Shown: positions 8,156 to 16,704, numbered from the stretch's first letter. The stretch: DNA of 64,000 nucleotides from Gammaproteobacteria bacterium (GCA_016209015.1 JACQWY010000002.1:259038-323037); one strand, 5' to 3'. Notes: generated by a model not told the origin, from the sequence alone. A program made the numbers and translations.

Positions 8156-9477
8156 GCGCCGCGCAGCACCGGGCGCGCCACCCCCGCGAACCCGTCGAGC
8201 TCACGATCGATCGTCTCTCGCACGAAGGGCGCGGCGTGGCTCGCGTCGACGGCAAGACGGTCTTCGTCAGCGGCGCGCTCGCCGGTGAGACCGTGCGCGC
8301 GGTCTACGTGAAGCAGCACCGCCGCTACGACGAGGCGCGCGCCGAGAGCGTCATCGTCCCGAGCGCGGATCGCGTGCTGCCGCGCTGCGAGCATGCCGAT
8401 CTGTGCGGCGGCTGCAGTCTGCAGCACCTCGCGCCCGCGAAGCAGATCGCGCACAAGGAGTCCGTGCTGCTCGAGCTCCTGAAGCATCAGGGCGGCGTCA
8501 CGCCCGAAGAAGTGCTGCCGCCGCTGACCGGCCCGCACTGGGGTTATCGCCGCAAGGCGCGGCTCGGCGTGAAATACGTGCCGAAGAAGGGCGGCGTGCT
8601 CGTCGGCTTCCGCGAGAAGGGCACGAGCCTGCTCACGGAAATCAGGCGCTGCGAGGTCCTGCAGCCGGCGGTCGGCCAGCGCATCATGGCGCTGCGCGAG
8701 CTCGTGAACCGTCTCACGGTCCCGGATCAGATCCCGCAAATCGAAGTCTCCTTCGGCGACGACGGCGGCGTGCTCGTGTTCCGCCACATGCGGCCGCTGA
8801 ACGTCCACGATCGCGGGCTGCTCGCCGAGTTCGGCGAACAGACCGGACTCGCCGTCTACCTCCAGCCGGCGGGACCCGAGAGCATCCAGCCGCTCGCCGG
8901 CAGCGGCCGCGAGCTCGCCTACCGCGTCGACGATCTCACGCTGCACTTCCTGCCGAACGACTTCACGCAGGTCAACGGGGAGATCAACCGCGGCCTCATC
9001 GAGATGGTGCTCGAGCATCTCGCGCCGGGCCCCGGCGACGAGGTGCTCGATCTCTTCTGCGGCCTCGGCAATTTCACGCTGCCGATCGGGCGGCGCGCCG
9101 GCGCGGTATGCGGCGTCGAGGGCGAGGCCGGGCTCGTCTCGCGCGCGCAGGTCAATGCCGCGGCGAACGGCATCACGAACGCGAGCTTCGTCGTCGCGGA
9201 TCTGTTCACGCCCGAAGGCCTCGCCGCGATCCCGTCGCGGACGTACTCGAAGATGCTGCTCGATCCGCCGCGCACCGGCGCCGAGCAGATCGTCGAGCAC
9301 TTCGATTTCGCGAACGTCGAACGCCTCGTCTACGTCTCCTGCAATCCCGTCACGCTCGCCCGGGACGCGCAGGCGCTCACGAGCCGGCAGGGCTATGTGC
9401 TCGAAGCGGCGGGGGTGTGCGATATGTTCCCGCACACCGCTCACGTCGAATCGATCGCGGTGTTCCGCAAACGCTGA
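8152..9477 (+). CDS. rlmD: 23S rRNA (uracil(1939)-C(5))-methyltransferase
   Basis: The enzyme methylates U1939 of 23S rRNA with S-adenosylmethionine. The 441 residues hold an N-terminal TRAM domain (about 12-70), the iron-sulfur motif CEHADLCGGC (C79, C85, C88, with the fourth Cys probably in RRCEVLQ), and a SAM-binding fold opening VLDLFCGLGNFTLPIG. The catalytic cysteine is in YVSCNPVTLARD near the C-terminus. The GTG start overlaps the preceding stop. The stop TGA overlaps the next ATG (TGATG), so translation of the peptide-binding protein is probably coupled. Confidence 0.95.
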   Translation: MSAAQHRARHPREPVELTIDRLSHEGRGVARVDGKTVFVSGALAGETVRAVYVKQHRRYDEARAESVIVPSADRVLPRCEHADLCGGCSLQHLAPAKQIAHKESVLLELLKHQGGVTPEEVLPPLTGPHWGYRRKARLGVKYVPKKGGVLVGFREKGTSLLTEIRRCEVLQPAVGQRIMALRELVNRLTVPDQIPQIEVSFGDDGGVLVFRHMRPLNVHDRGLLAEFGEQTGLAVYLQPAGPESIQPLAGSGRELAYRVDDLTLHFLPNDFTQVNGEINRGLIEMVLEHLAPGPGDEVLDLFCGLGNFTLPIGRRAGAVCGVEGEAGLVSRAQVNAAANGITNASFVVADLFTPEGLAAIPSRTYSKMLLDPPRTGAEQIVEHFDFANVERLVYVSCNPVTLARDAQALTSRQGYVLEAAGVCDMFPHTAHVESIAVFRKR

Positions 9478-10955
9478 TGCGGCGCGGGGCGCAACGCGCC
9501 GTCTGTCTCCTCGCGGCGCTTCTATTCGCCGCGCCGCTCGCGGCGGCGCCCATCGCCATCGGCCTCGCGACCGCACCCGCGACGCTCGATCCGCGTTATG
9601 CGACGGATGCCGCGTCGGAACGTCTCTGCCGCCTCGTCTACGAAGCGCTCATTGCGTTCGACGCGCGCTTCCGGCCCGTGCCCGCGCTCGCGAGCTGGGA
9701 GAGCAGCGACGATCGGCGCTGGCGCTTCCATCTCGCGCCCGGTCACCGCTTCCACGACGGCACGCCGCTCACCGCCGGGGACGTCGTCGCGACGTATCGC
9801 GCGATCCTCGATCCCACGCTCGCCTCGCCGCGCCGCGGACCGCTCGCGATCATCGCGGCCGTCCGCGCAGTCGACGCGGCGACGATCGAATTCGAGCTCG
9901 CGCGGCCCGATCCGCTCTTTCCCGGCCAGCTCACGGTCGGGATCATGAAGCGCGAAGCGACGCTCACGCGCGAACCGCCGGCGCCGCTCGGCAGCGGCGC
10001 GTTCGCCGTCGTCGGCGCTCCCGACAGCCGCGGCGTCGCGCTCGAGCGCGTCCGCGACGGCGAGCGCTTCCGCTTCGAGGTCGTGCCGAACGAGACCGTG
10101 CGGGCGCTGAAGCTCGCGCATGGCGAGCTCGATCTCGTGCAGGGCGGGCTCACGCCGGAGACGGCGGCCTGGCTCGCGCGTCAGCCCGGCGTGCACGTGA
10201 GCACGGTGCCCGGCACGACGTTCACGTATCTCGGCCTCAATCTCGCGAGGGGTCCGACGGCGGATCCACGCATCAGGCGCGCGATCGCCGAGGCCATCGA
10301 TCGGCGCGCGCTCGTGGATCTCGTCTGGCGCGGCGAGGCGCGGCTCGCCGGGACGCTGCTCGTGCCGGAGCACTGGGCGAGCGGCGCGAACGCGACGGCG
10401 ATCGTCTACGACCCCGAGGCCGCGCGCCGCACGCTCGCCGGGCTCGGCTACGATCGCGCACATCCGCTCGCGCTCGGCTACAAGACTTCGAGCGACGGCT
10501 TCAGGCTCCGTCTCGCGCAGCTCATCCAGGCCCAGCTCGCCGAGGCCGGAATCGCGATCGCGATCGAGAGTTACGACTGGGGCACGTTCTACGGCGACGT
10601 GAAAGCGGGGCGCTTCGAGCTCTACAGCCTGTCCTGGGTCGGTCTCAAGCTCCCGGACGCGTATCGCCACGTCTTCCACAGCAGCGCGCGCCCGCCGGCC
10701 GGCGCGAACCGCGGCGCGTATGCTTCGCCGCGCGCGGACGCCTTGATCGAAGCCGCCGAACGCGAGCCGGTGCTGGCGCGGCGCGGGCCGCTGTACGCGG
10801 AGCTGCAACGCGTGCTCGCCGAAGACCTGCCCATCGTGCCGCTGTGGTACGAGGACACGGTCGTCGCGACGGGCGAGCGGATCGTGCGCTATCGGACGGA
10901 CGCGGACGGCAGCTATGATGGCCTCGCGGATCTCGCAGGGAGCGCGCATGACTGA
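9477..10955 (+). CDS. peptide/nickel-type ABC transporter substrate-binding protein
   Basis: A 492-residue periplasmic family 5 solute-binding protein (SBP_bac_5), the ligand receptor of Dpp/Opp-type importers. A signal peptide is seen (basic start, then AVCLLAALLFAAPLAAA). The mature part opens with ATLDPRYATDAASERLCRLVYEAL and contains the family pattern WRFHLAPGHRFHDGTPLTAGDVV (seen at 9720-9785). The ATG shares its A with the rlmD stop; upstream in-frame reading is a shadow of rlmD. Two matching permeases lie 5.8 kb downstream, but no ATPase is in the window. The ligand cannot be read from sequence. Confidence 0.88.
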   Translation: MRRGAQRAVCLLAALLFAAPLAAAPIAIGLATAPATLDPRYATDAASERLCRLVYEALIAFDARFRPVPALASWESSDDRRWRFHLAPGHRFHDGTPLTAGDVVATYRAILDPTLASPRRGPLAIIAAVRAVDAATIEFELARPDPLFPGQLTVGIMKREATLTREPPAPLGSGAFAVVGAPDSRGVALERVRDGERFRFEVVPNETVRALKLAHGELDLVQGGLTPETAAWLARQPGVHVSTVPGTTFTYLGLNLARGPTADPRIRRAIAEAIDRRALVDLVWRGEARLAGTLLVPEHWASGANATAIVYDPEAARRTLAGLGYDRAHPLALGYKTSSDGFRLRLAQLIQAQLAEAGIAIAIESYDWGTFYGDVKAGRFELYSLSWVGLKLPDAYRHVFHSSARPPAGANRGAYASPRADALIEAAEREPVLARRGPLYAELQRVLAEDLPIVPLWYEDTVVATGERIVRYRTDADGSYDGLADLAGSAHD

Positions 10956-11448
10956 AGCCCTCGCCATCGACATCGATCTCGACCGCCAGCGTCTCAAGCT
11001 CGTCGCGGGCGCGCGTACGCTCGCCGAATATCCGGTCTCGACGGCGCGCAACGGCCCGGGCGAGCGCCTGCACAGCGAGTGCACGCCGCGCGGCCGGCAT
11101 GCGATCGCGGAGAAGATCGGCGCGGGCGCGGAAGCGGGCACGGTGTTCGTCGGGCGCGCGCCGACGGGCGAGATCTACACGCCCGCGCTCGCCGCGGCAC
11201 ATCCGGGGCGCGACTGGATCCTCACGCGGATCCTGTGGCTCGAAGGGCTCGAGGAAGGCGTGAACCGCGGCGGCGAAGTCGATTCCAAAGCCCGCTACAT
11301 CTACATCCACGGCACGCCCGACGAGACCGACATGTCCCGGCCCGGCTCGCGCGGTTGCGTGCGCATGCGCAATGCCGATGTGATGGCGCTGTTCGAACGC
11401 GTTACCGTCGGCACGCCGGTGACGATCCGCGACGGCGATACGGCGTGA
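10948..11448 (+). CDS. L,D-transpeptidase (YkuD domain) without signal peptide
   Basis: YkuD-domain proteins cross-link peptidoglycan stems or attach lipoprotein through an active-site cysteine. The catalytic signature is present: IHGTPDE then SRGCVRMRNADV, with the nucleophile Cys about 120 residues in. The 166-residue product begins MTEALAIDIDLDRQRLKLVA with no signal peptide or lipobox, unlike most exported members. An in-frame ATG at 10915 lies inside the preceding gene and adds no signal either. ATG 10948 is preceded by AGGGAG at good spacing. It overlaps the end of the binding-protein gene and its stop overlaps the next start (GTGA). Function in the cytosol would be unclear. Confidence 0.82.
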   Translation: MTEALAIDIDLDRQRLKLVAGARTLAEYPVSTARNGPGERLHSECTPRGRHAIAEKIGAGAEAGTVFVGRAPTGEIYTPALAAAHPGRDWILTRILWLEGLEEGVNRGGEVDSKARYIYIHGTPDETDMSRPGSRGCVRMRNADVMALFERVTVGTPVTIRDGDTA

Positions 11449-12992
11449 CGCTTCCGGCCTCGCGTCGGCTCGTCTGGCTCGAAGCGGCGTGCGGCATCGC
11501 CATCCTCTCCGCATTGCTCTACTTCTCCGCCAGCGATCTGCTCAGCGAGTTCGGCGGCGACAACGCCGTGTACTGGCTCACGGCGAACCACTATTCGCCT
11601 TACGGCGCGACACATCCGCTGGCCGCGGAATACGCCGCGGCGTCGAGATATCCGCCGCTCTATCCGCTCGCGCTCGCCGCGTTCGGTGGTGGGACGAGCG
11701 TGTTCGCCGCGCACCTCGTCTCTGCGGCCCTGCTCTGCGTGGGCTTGCTCGCCGCGCGTGCCTACTACCTCGTGCTCGGCATTCCGCGCGCGGTCGCGCT
11801 CGCCTTGGTCGTCCTGCTCGCGCTCGTGCCGATCATGCGCAACGGCGCGATCGAGTTGCAGAGCGAGGATCTCTATCTGCCGCTGTCGCTCGCCGCACTC
11901 GCGCTCATGGTCCGATACGAGAATAGCAGCGCGCCGTCACGGCTCGCGCTCGTCGGGCTCCTCGTCGCCGCGAGCCTGCTCACGCGCACGGCCGGCATCA
12001 CGCTCGTCGCGGCCTGCGCGGCGCACGCGCTCTTCGCCCGGCGCCCGGCGTGGCTGTTGCCGATCGCGATCGCGGCGCTCGCCTGGGCGTGGAACTCGCA
12101 TACCCAGCACAGCACGAATGCCTATTCTCACGAACTCGTGGACGGCTATCTGCGTCAGGGCATCGGGCCGCGACTGCTGACGCAGCTCGAGAACCTGCCG
12201 CTCCAATGGTCGCTCGCGCTCGGCGGTCTGCTCGAGACCTGGCCACCGGTCATCCTGCTCTCGACGCTCGGTTTCGCTTTCGCCTGCGCCGCTGCGGGCC
12301 GCGCCTGGCGGCGCCACGTCGACGGCTATTACGCGCTAGCCTATCTCGCGGTGCTCGTGGTGTGGCCGTTTCCGGCCGAGATGCAGCGCCTGACGTCGAT
12401 GATTCTGCCGGTGCTGCTCGGCCAGGCCTATCTGTTCGTCGCCGCCCGCCGCGCCCTGCCGGCCGAGCACCGACCGCTGATCGCCGCGATGCTGGTCGGC
12501 GTGCCGATACTCGTGTTCGCGCTGCCGGATACGGTCGGGTTCGCGGTCCGCATGCATTCGCCGGTGCCGGCCCTGCTCGAACCCTACCGGCGTACCGCGG
12601 CGTGGCAGCAGCACGAGCCGCAAGTCGCGATCATGGAAACGGCGCTCCGTCAGGCGATCTACGCGACGCTCGCGGACGTGGACCGGCTCGTGCCGGCCGG
12701 GGAGTGCGTGTATTCGATCAAGCCGTCGGTGGCGAGTCTCTACGGGCGGCGCCGTTCGCTGCAGACGCCGCCGGATTCGGACGCCGTCGCGTTCCGCGCC
12801 GCGGCGCTCGCCGGCGGCTGCCGGTATTTCGTGATCTCGCTGCTCGTTTCGCCGAGCGCGCGGACGCTGTATCACCCGCTGGCGATCCTGCGGGCGGAGC
12901 TCACGCCGCTCGCGCAGCACCCGGATCCCTTCGACCCGCGGAAACGCCTGCTGGCGATGCTCGCGAAGTGGACGCCGCCGGACGCGCCCTGA
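11445..12992 (+). CDS. polytopic membrane protein, possibly glycosyltransferase-C-like
   Basis: A 515-residue protein with roughly ten hydrophobic segments. An early extracytoplasmic loop contains FGGDNAVYWLTANHYSPYG and then SRYPPLYPLALAAF, the Asp plus YPPLYP arrangement seen in PMT/ArnT-like (GT-C) glycosyltransferases and related dolichyl-type proteins; that assignment is inference. The C-terminal 150 residues are soluble. The GTG start overlaps the L,D-transpeptidase stop by four bases, and upstream in-frame sequence is a shadow of that gene. It ends facing a minus-strand gene 9 bases away. Substrate is unknown. Confidence 0.7.
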   Translation: MTLPASRRLVWLEAACGIAILSALLYFSASDLLSEFGGDNAVYWLTANHYSPYGATHPLAAEYAAASRYPPLYPLALAAFGGGTSVFAAHLVSAALLCVGLLAARAYYLVLGIPRAVALALVVLLALVPIMRNGAIELQSEDLYLPLSLAALALMVRYENSSAPSRLALVGLLVAASLLTRTAGITLVAACAAHALFARRPAWLLPIAIAALAWAWNSHTQHSTNAYSHELVDGYLRQGIGPRLLTQLENLPLQWSLALGGLLETWPPVILLSTLGFAFACAAAGRAWRRHVDGYYALAYLAVLVVWPFPAEMQRLTSMILPVLLGQAYLFVAARRALPAEHRPLIAAMLVGVPILVFALPDTVGFAVRMHSPVPALLEPYRRTAAWQQHEPQVAIMETALRQAIYATLADVDRLVPAGECVYSIKPSVASLYGRRRSLQTPPDSDAVAFRAAALAGGCRYFVISLLVSPSARTLYHPLAILRAELTPLAQHPDPFDPRKRLLAMLAKWTPPDAP

Positions 12993-13001
12993 GCGCGAGC
13001 C

Positions 13002-13367
13002 TCAGTCGCCGAGCTCGTCGTACTTGAGCGACTTGCCGCGGCTCGCAGCGACCGGATAGCGCCCGGCGTTTATCGCCATCTTGCGCCGGACCGCGGCTTC
13101 GAGATCGACGCCGAGCACTTCGGCGAGGCGTATGAGGTAGATGAGGACGTCCGCCATCTCGAGCGCCGCCGCGTCGTGTTTCGCGGGCGGCAGCGCTCTG
13201 CTCTGTTCGCCGTCCAGCCATTGGAAGTGCTCCATCACTTCCGCCGCTTCGATGGCGAGCGACATCGCGAGGTTCTTCGGGCTGTGGAACTGCTCCCAGT
13301 CGCGCTCGCGCGCGAACGCGAGCAGCTCGGCGCTCAGGATCTCGAGGGTGTTCTCTGGACTGCTCAT
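13002..13367 (-). CDS. MazG-like nucleotide pyrophosphohydrolase
   Basis: A 121-residue all-alpha NTP pyrophosphatase of the MazG/dCTPase (RS21-C6-like) kind that hydrolyses non-canonical or excess nucleoside triphosphates. The metal-binding pattern EAAEVMEHFQW (ExxE) followed by EMADVLIYLIRLAEVL (ExxD) is intact, and HSPKNLAMSLAIEAAE precedes it. The start ATG (13367) overlaps the stop of the EamA gene (ATGA), so the two are read as one unit. The long upstream reading frame on this strand is a shadow of the transporter gene. Confidence 0.88.
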   Translation of the reverse strand: MSSPENTLEILSAELLAFARERDWEQFHSPKNLAMSLAIEAAEVMEHFQWLDGEQSRALPPAKHDAAALEMADVLIYLIRLAEVLGVDLEAAVRRKMAINAGRYPVAASRGKSLKYDELGD

Positions 13368-14260
13368 CGTGATGCTCCGTCGGCTGCCGCCCGGTTGATG
13401 AGCGCGACGCCGAACGCGGTGACCGCCATGCCGACGAGCTGCAGCGGCAGCAGCGACTCGCCGAAGAGCAGGAAGCCTTCGAGCGCCGTCACCGGCGGCA
13501 CGAGATAGAAGAGGCTCGCCACTTTCGAGGCCGCGCCGCGCTTGATGAGCGTCCACAGGATGCTGATCGCGCCGAGCGAGAGCACGAGGCAGAGCCAGGC
13601 GAGCGCGAAGACGAAGCGCGGATGCCAGTCTACCACCCCCGTCTCGAGCACCTGCGCGAGCAGGAAGCAGGGCACGGCGGTGGCGAGAAATTGCACGAAC
13701 GATCCCGCACGGATGTCCACGCCCGCGACGTGGCGCTTCTGGTAGAGCGTCCCGAGCGTGATCGCGAACAGCGCCGCCGTGCAGGTGACGAGGCCGGCGG
13801 CCGGCAGCTCGCCGCGCGTGAAGCTCTTGCTGACGACGAGCGCGAGCCCGAGGAAGCCGAGCACGAAGCCCGCGAGCTGGCGGCGCGAGAGCCGCTCGCC
13901 GAGCAGCGGGCCGGCGAGTGCGGCCGTCAGCAGCGGCTGCACGCCGACGATGAGCGAGGAGATCCCGGCCGGCATGCCGCGCGAAATCGCGAAGAACACG
14001 CCGCCGATGTACACCCCGTGCAGCAGCACGCCGCTCACGCCGAGGTGCAGCCACATTCGCGGCGAGCGCGGCAGCGGGATGCGCTGCACGAAGATCACGA
14101 GCCCGAGCAGCACCGTCACGCTCGCATAGCGCAGCCACAGGAACGTCAGCGGCTCGCAGTAGGGCAGTCCGAATTTCGCGCCGATGAAGCCCGTCGACCA
14201 CAACACGACGAAGAGCGCGGGCGCGAGGCGGGTGAACAGGGTCTCGGGAGCGGCGTTCAT
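13364..14260 (-). CDS. EamA/DMT-family transporter
   Basis: A 298-residue inner-membrane protein with about ten predicted helices arranged as two EamA repeats, the drug/metabolite transporter fold. Visible features include LFVVLWSTGFIGAKFGLP at the first helix and LVPPVTALEGFLLFGE before the last helices, typical of RhaT/YdcZ-like exporters. ATG 14260 is chosen because upstream codons (to 14443) are arginine- and proline-rich and lack a membrane segment. Substrate unknown; many relatives export amino acids or metabolites. It is co-directional and overlapping with the MazG-like gene and divergent from the sigma factor. Confidence 0.85.
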   Translation of the reverse strand: MNAAPETLFTRLAPALFVVLWSTGFIGAKFGLPYCEPLTFLWLRYASVTVLLGLVIFVQRIPLPRSPRMWLHLGVSGVLLHGVYIGGVFFAISRGMPAGISSLIVGVQPLLTAALAGPLLGERLSRRQLAGFVLGFLGLALVVSKSFTRGELPAAGLVTCTAALFAITLGTLYQKRHVAGVDIRAGSFVQFLATAVPCFLLAQVLETGVVDWHPRFVFALAWLCLVLSLGAISILWTLIKRGAASKVASLFYLVPPVTALEGFLLFGESLLPLQLVGMAVTAFGVALINRAAADGASR

Positions 14261-14424
14261 GGGCGGCGCATCGACTCGGGGTCCGGGCTCGGCAAAGGCG
14301 CGATTATGCCCCAGGCGTGTCAACCGGCGCGCGGCTCGTGCGTTGTGGGGATTGGAGGGCGTGCCAGACTCGCGTGCTCGACCTAGCATGGCTGCACCGG
14401 CGATACCCCAGAAGGAGGCGGGAT

Positions 14425-14970
14425 CTGGAGCGCACCAAGGCAATCGAGGCCTTCCTCGCGGAGGTCGAGCGGCGCGCGTTGAAGATCGCGGAGCTCGGTC
14501 TCGGCAACACGGACGATGCGCTGGACGCCGTCCAGGAGGCGATGATGAAGCTCGTGAGCCGCTATGCCGCGCGCCCGCCGCAAGAGTGGGCGCCGCTGTT
14601 CTACCGGATCCTCGAGAACCGGATCACGGACGGCCTGCGGCGGCGGAACGTGCGCGGCCGCTTCTTCGCCTGGCCCGGCGGCGCGCGCGACGGCGAGGAC
14701 GACGACGAGGATCCGCTCGCCCGTTTCCCGGACCGCGAGGCGCTGCAGCCCGAAGCGCAGCTCCTCGCGCGCGAAGCGGTCGATCGCGTGCAGGACGCGC
14801 TCGCGAAACTGCCGCGCCGCCAGCAGCAGGCGGTGCTGCTCAGAGCCTGGGAAGGTCTCGATGTGGCCGCGACCGCGGCCGCCATGAACTGCTCGGAGGG
14901 CAGCGTGAAGACGCATTACTTCCGGGCGCTGCAGAGCCTGAAGGCCGTACTGGAGGATCTCCCGCCATGA
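14425..14970 (+). CDS. ECF-type RNA polymerase sigma factor with probable CTG start
   Basis: A sigma70-family protein with region 2 (ALDAVQEAMMKLVSRYA, then WAPLFYRILENRITDGLRRR) and region 4 (ALAKLPRRQQQAVLLRAWEG, then NCSEGSVKTHYFRALQSL). An acidic linker DGEDDDEDPLARFPD joins them. The reading frame is open from a GTG at 14317, but the first 36 codons are arginine-rich and unlike the family. A strong AAGGAGG at 14412-14418 lies 6 bases before CTG 14425, giving the product (M)ERTKAIEAFLAEVERR, 181 residues. I therefore place the start there. The stop overlaps the next gene (ATGA). Its targets are unknown. Confidence 0.82.
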   Translation: MERTKAIEAFLAEVERRALKIAELGLGNTDDALDAVQEAMMKLVSRYAARPPQEWAPLFYRILENRITDGLRRRNVRGRFFAWPGGARDGEDDDEDPLARFPDREALQPEAQLLAREAVDRVQDALAKLPRRQQQAVLLRAWEGLDVAATAAAMNCSEGSVKTHYFRALQSLKAVLEDLPP

Positions 14971-15314
14971 CGATCGACGAACGCGAGCTCACGGCCCGGC
15001 TCAGCCGCGTGCTCGACGACGAGGCCACGGCCCGGCCGGACGCCGTCGCCGAGCGCCTGCGCCGCGCGCGCCGCGCCGCGCTCGCCGGGCCGCCGCCGCG
15101 CGCGGCCTGGTCCGGCCTGCGCTTCGTGCCGGCCGCGGTGTGTGCGACGGCGATCGCGGGTTTCGTGCTGTTCGCCGAGCTGCCGCAGGGGCCGGCGCAG
15201 CCGCCCGCGCTCTTCGAGGACGAGCTGCTGAGCGCGGCCGCTGCGGCGCCGGAGCTCATCGCGGATCTGGAATTCTACGAATGGCTGGAAGCCGATGGTT
15301 TCCACGGCGGATGA
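14967..15314 (+). CDS. small single-pass membrane protein of the sigma-factor operon (DUF3619-like)
   Basis: A 115-residue protein: an N-terminal charged region beginning MTIDERELTARLSRVLDDEA with arginine-rich helix, one transmembrane segment (about residues 52-72, FVPAAVCATAIAGFVLFAEL) and an acidic C-terminus ending EFYEWLEADGFHGG. It overlaps the sigma gene stop and the next start by four bases each, so it is co-translated. Position, size and topology suggest an anti-sigma-like role or a DUF3619 family member, but neither is proven; no zinc-binding anti-sigma motif is present. Confidence 0.7.
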   Translation: MTIDERELTARLSRVLDDEATARPDAVAERLRRARRAALAGPPPRAAWSGLRFVPAAVCATAIAGFVLFAELPQGPAQPPALFEDELLSAAAAAPELIADLEFYEWLEADGFHGG

Positions 15315-15559
15315 ACGCGCGCGGCGCGAGGACGGCGTGCCGGCGCCGCATGCTGCCCTGGCTGCTCGCGGCGTGCTGGACCTGGCCGGTCGCGGCGGCC
15401 GCCGCCGAAGCGCCCGATCTCGCGCTGCTCGAGTATCTCGGCGACTGGCAGGGCGCGGCGGGCGGCGAGCTCGATCCGGCGCTGCTCGAGGCCTTGCCGC
15501 CGGACGGGACGCCGCCGGATGCAGAAGCCGCCACGGAGGACCGACGCGATGAGGAATGA
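15311..15559 (+). CDS. small secreted protein of the sigma-factor operon, function unknown
   Basis: An 82-residue product with an arginine-rich start and a hydrophobic signal sequence (LPWLLAACWTWPVAAAAA, about residues 15-32), then an acidic, proline-rich segment with LALLEYLGDWQGA and ending ATEDRRDEE. I do not recognise the family. The ATG overlaps the previous stop (ATGA) and the end of the gene overlaps the start of the DUF3106 gene by 11 bases. Conserved position between a DUF3619-like gene and DUF3106 is the only functional hint. Confidence 0.65.
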   Translation: MNARGARTACRRRMLPWLLAACWTWPVAAAAAEAPDLALLEYLGDWQGAAGGELDPALLEALPPDGTPPDAEAATEDRRDEE

Positions 15560-16142
15560 GTGCCCGGGCCGCGTCGTCGCGCTGCTCGTCGCGGCGCTCG
15601 TATGGGGCGGCGCGAGCGCCGCGGAGCCCGCGCGCGCCGTGCCGTGGCGCGCGCTCGGCGCCCGCGAGCAGCAACTGCTCGCGCCGCTGCAGCACGAATG
15701 GGACCGCCTTCCGGCCGAGCGCCGGGCGCGGCTCCGCGACGGTGCCGCGCGCTGGGAAGCGATGTCGCCCGGCGAGCGCGAAGCGGCCCGCACGCGCTTC
15801 CGGGAGTGGCAGTCGCTGCCGCCGGACCGGCGCGCCGCGCTGCAGGATCGGCTGCGGCGCTTCAAGTCCCTGCCGCCCGCCGAACAATCGAAGCTCGAGG
15901 AGACCTACCAGCGCTTCCGTGCCCTGCCGCCGGAGCAGCGCCGCGCGTTGCGCGAACGCTGGCGGGCGCAACGCGAGACGCCGGGACGCCTCGCGCCGGA
16001 GGCGCGCGAACGGCTGCGGGAACGTTTGAAAGCGCTGCCGGCGGACGAACGCCGCGCGCTGCGCCAGAAGCTGCGGGGCATGACGCCCGCGGAGCGGCGG
16101 GCGTATCTCGAGGGTGTGCTCGCTCCGCGGCCGCGGCCGTGA
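15549..16142 (+). CDS. DUF3106 family secreted protein
   Basis: A 197-residue protein with a signal peptide (residues about 5-25, VVALLVAALVWGGASAAEP) followed by a repetitive, charged helical region. A unit of about 18-20 residues recurs: LPPDRRAALQDRLRRFKS, LPPAEQSKLEETYQRFRA, LPPEQRRALRERWRAQ, LPADERRALRQKLRGM. This is the hallmark of DUF3106. ATG 15549 is preferred over 15519 because GGAGG at 15535-15539 precedes it and the signal peptide then begins at once. Function is unknown; the repeats suggest a periplasmic coiled or helical binding protein acting with the sigma-factor operon. Confidence 0.82.
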   Translation: MRNECPGRVVALLVAALVWGGASAAEPARAVPWRALGAREQQLLAPLQHEWDRLPAERRARLRDGAARWEAMSPGEREAARTRFREWQSLPPDRRAALQDRLRRFKSLPPAEQSKLEETYQRFRALPPEQRRALRERWRAQRETPGRLAPEARERLRERLKALPADERRALRQKLRGMTPAERRAYLEGVLAPRPRP

Positions 16143-16148
16143 GCGCGC

Positions 16149-16673
16149 TCAGCGCGGCGTGCCGCGTCCGAGCTCGTGGACGATGGCTTTCGCGAACTGC
16201 TTCATGCGCAGATCGTAGAGGACGAGCTCGCCGCCGGTGCGGATCGCCGCGATCGCGAGCCGCCCGATCAGCATCAGCAGCAGGATCGCGAGCAGCCACG
16301 CTGCGAAGTACGAGAGCCTGAAGCTCGGCGTCTCGGGCGCCGCGGGCTTCGGCACGACGGCTGCGCCGTCCGCGGTCTCGGTGTCCTTCTTCTCCTCGTT
16401 GTGGACGGAGCCGACGACACGATCGAGATGCGAGCCGGTTTCGACGGCCGCGGCGAAGGGCTCGATGCGCTGCGGCTCGTGATAGAGCGACCAGGCCTCG
16501 GCAATCACCGACAGCGCGATGAACAGACCCACCGCCATCAGTACGAAGCCCGCGAGCCTGACCACGCCCCGCGTCGCCTGCGCGCCGCGCTCGAGCCAGC
16601 CCATGTCGCGATCGCGATCCTCGTCGAAGCTGTATTGAACCACGCCACTGCTCTCCTTCCTGCGGAAGGGCAA
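16149..16673 (-). CDS. two-helix membrane protein, function unknown
   Basis: A 174-residue protein with a charged N-terminus (MPFRRKESSGVVQYSFDEDR), a transmembrane helix at about 40-60 (LAGFVLMAVGLFIALSVIAE), a central loop of about 60 residues with the pattern HEPQRIEPFAAAVETGSHLD, a second helix (SYFAAWLLAILLLMLIGRLA) and an amphipathic tail. I do not recognise the family. AAGGAGAG precedes the ATG by a good distance. It converges on the DUF3106 gene with a 6-base gap and is divergent from the ABC permease, so it is a single-gene unit. Confidence 0.7.
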   Translation of the reverse strand: MPFRRKESSGVVQYSFDEDRDRDMGWLERGAQATRGVVRLAGFVLMAVGLFIALSVIAEAWSLYHEPQRIEPFAAAVETGSHLDRVVGSVHNEEKKDTETADGAAVVPKPAAPETPSFRLSYFAAWLLAILLLMLIGRLAIAAIRTGGELVLYDLRMKQFAKAIVHELGRGTPR

Positions 16674-16704
16674 TGTAGCACAGGGGCAACGGCCCGGGAC
16701 TTCC

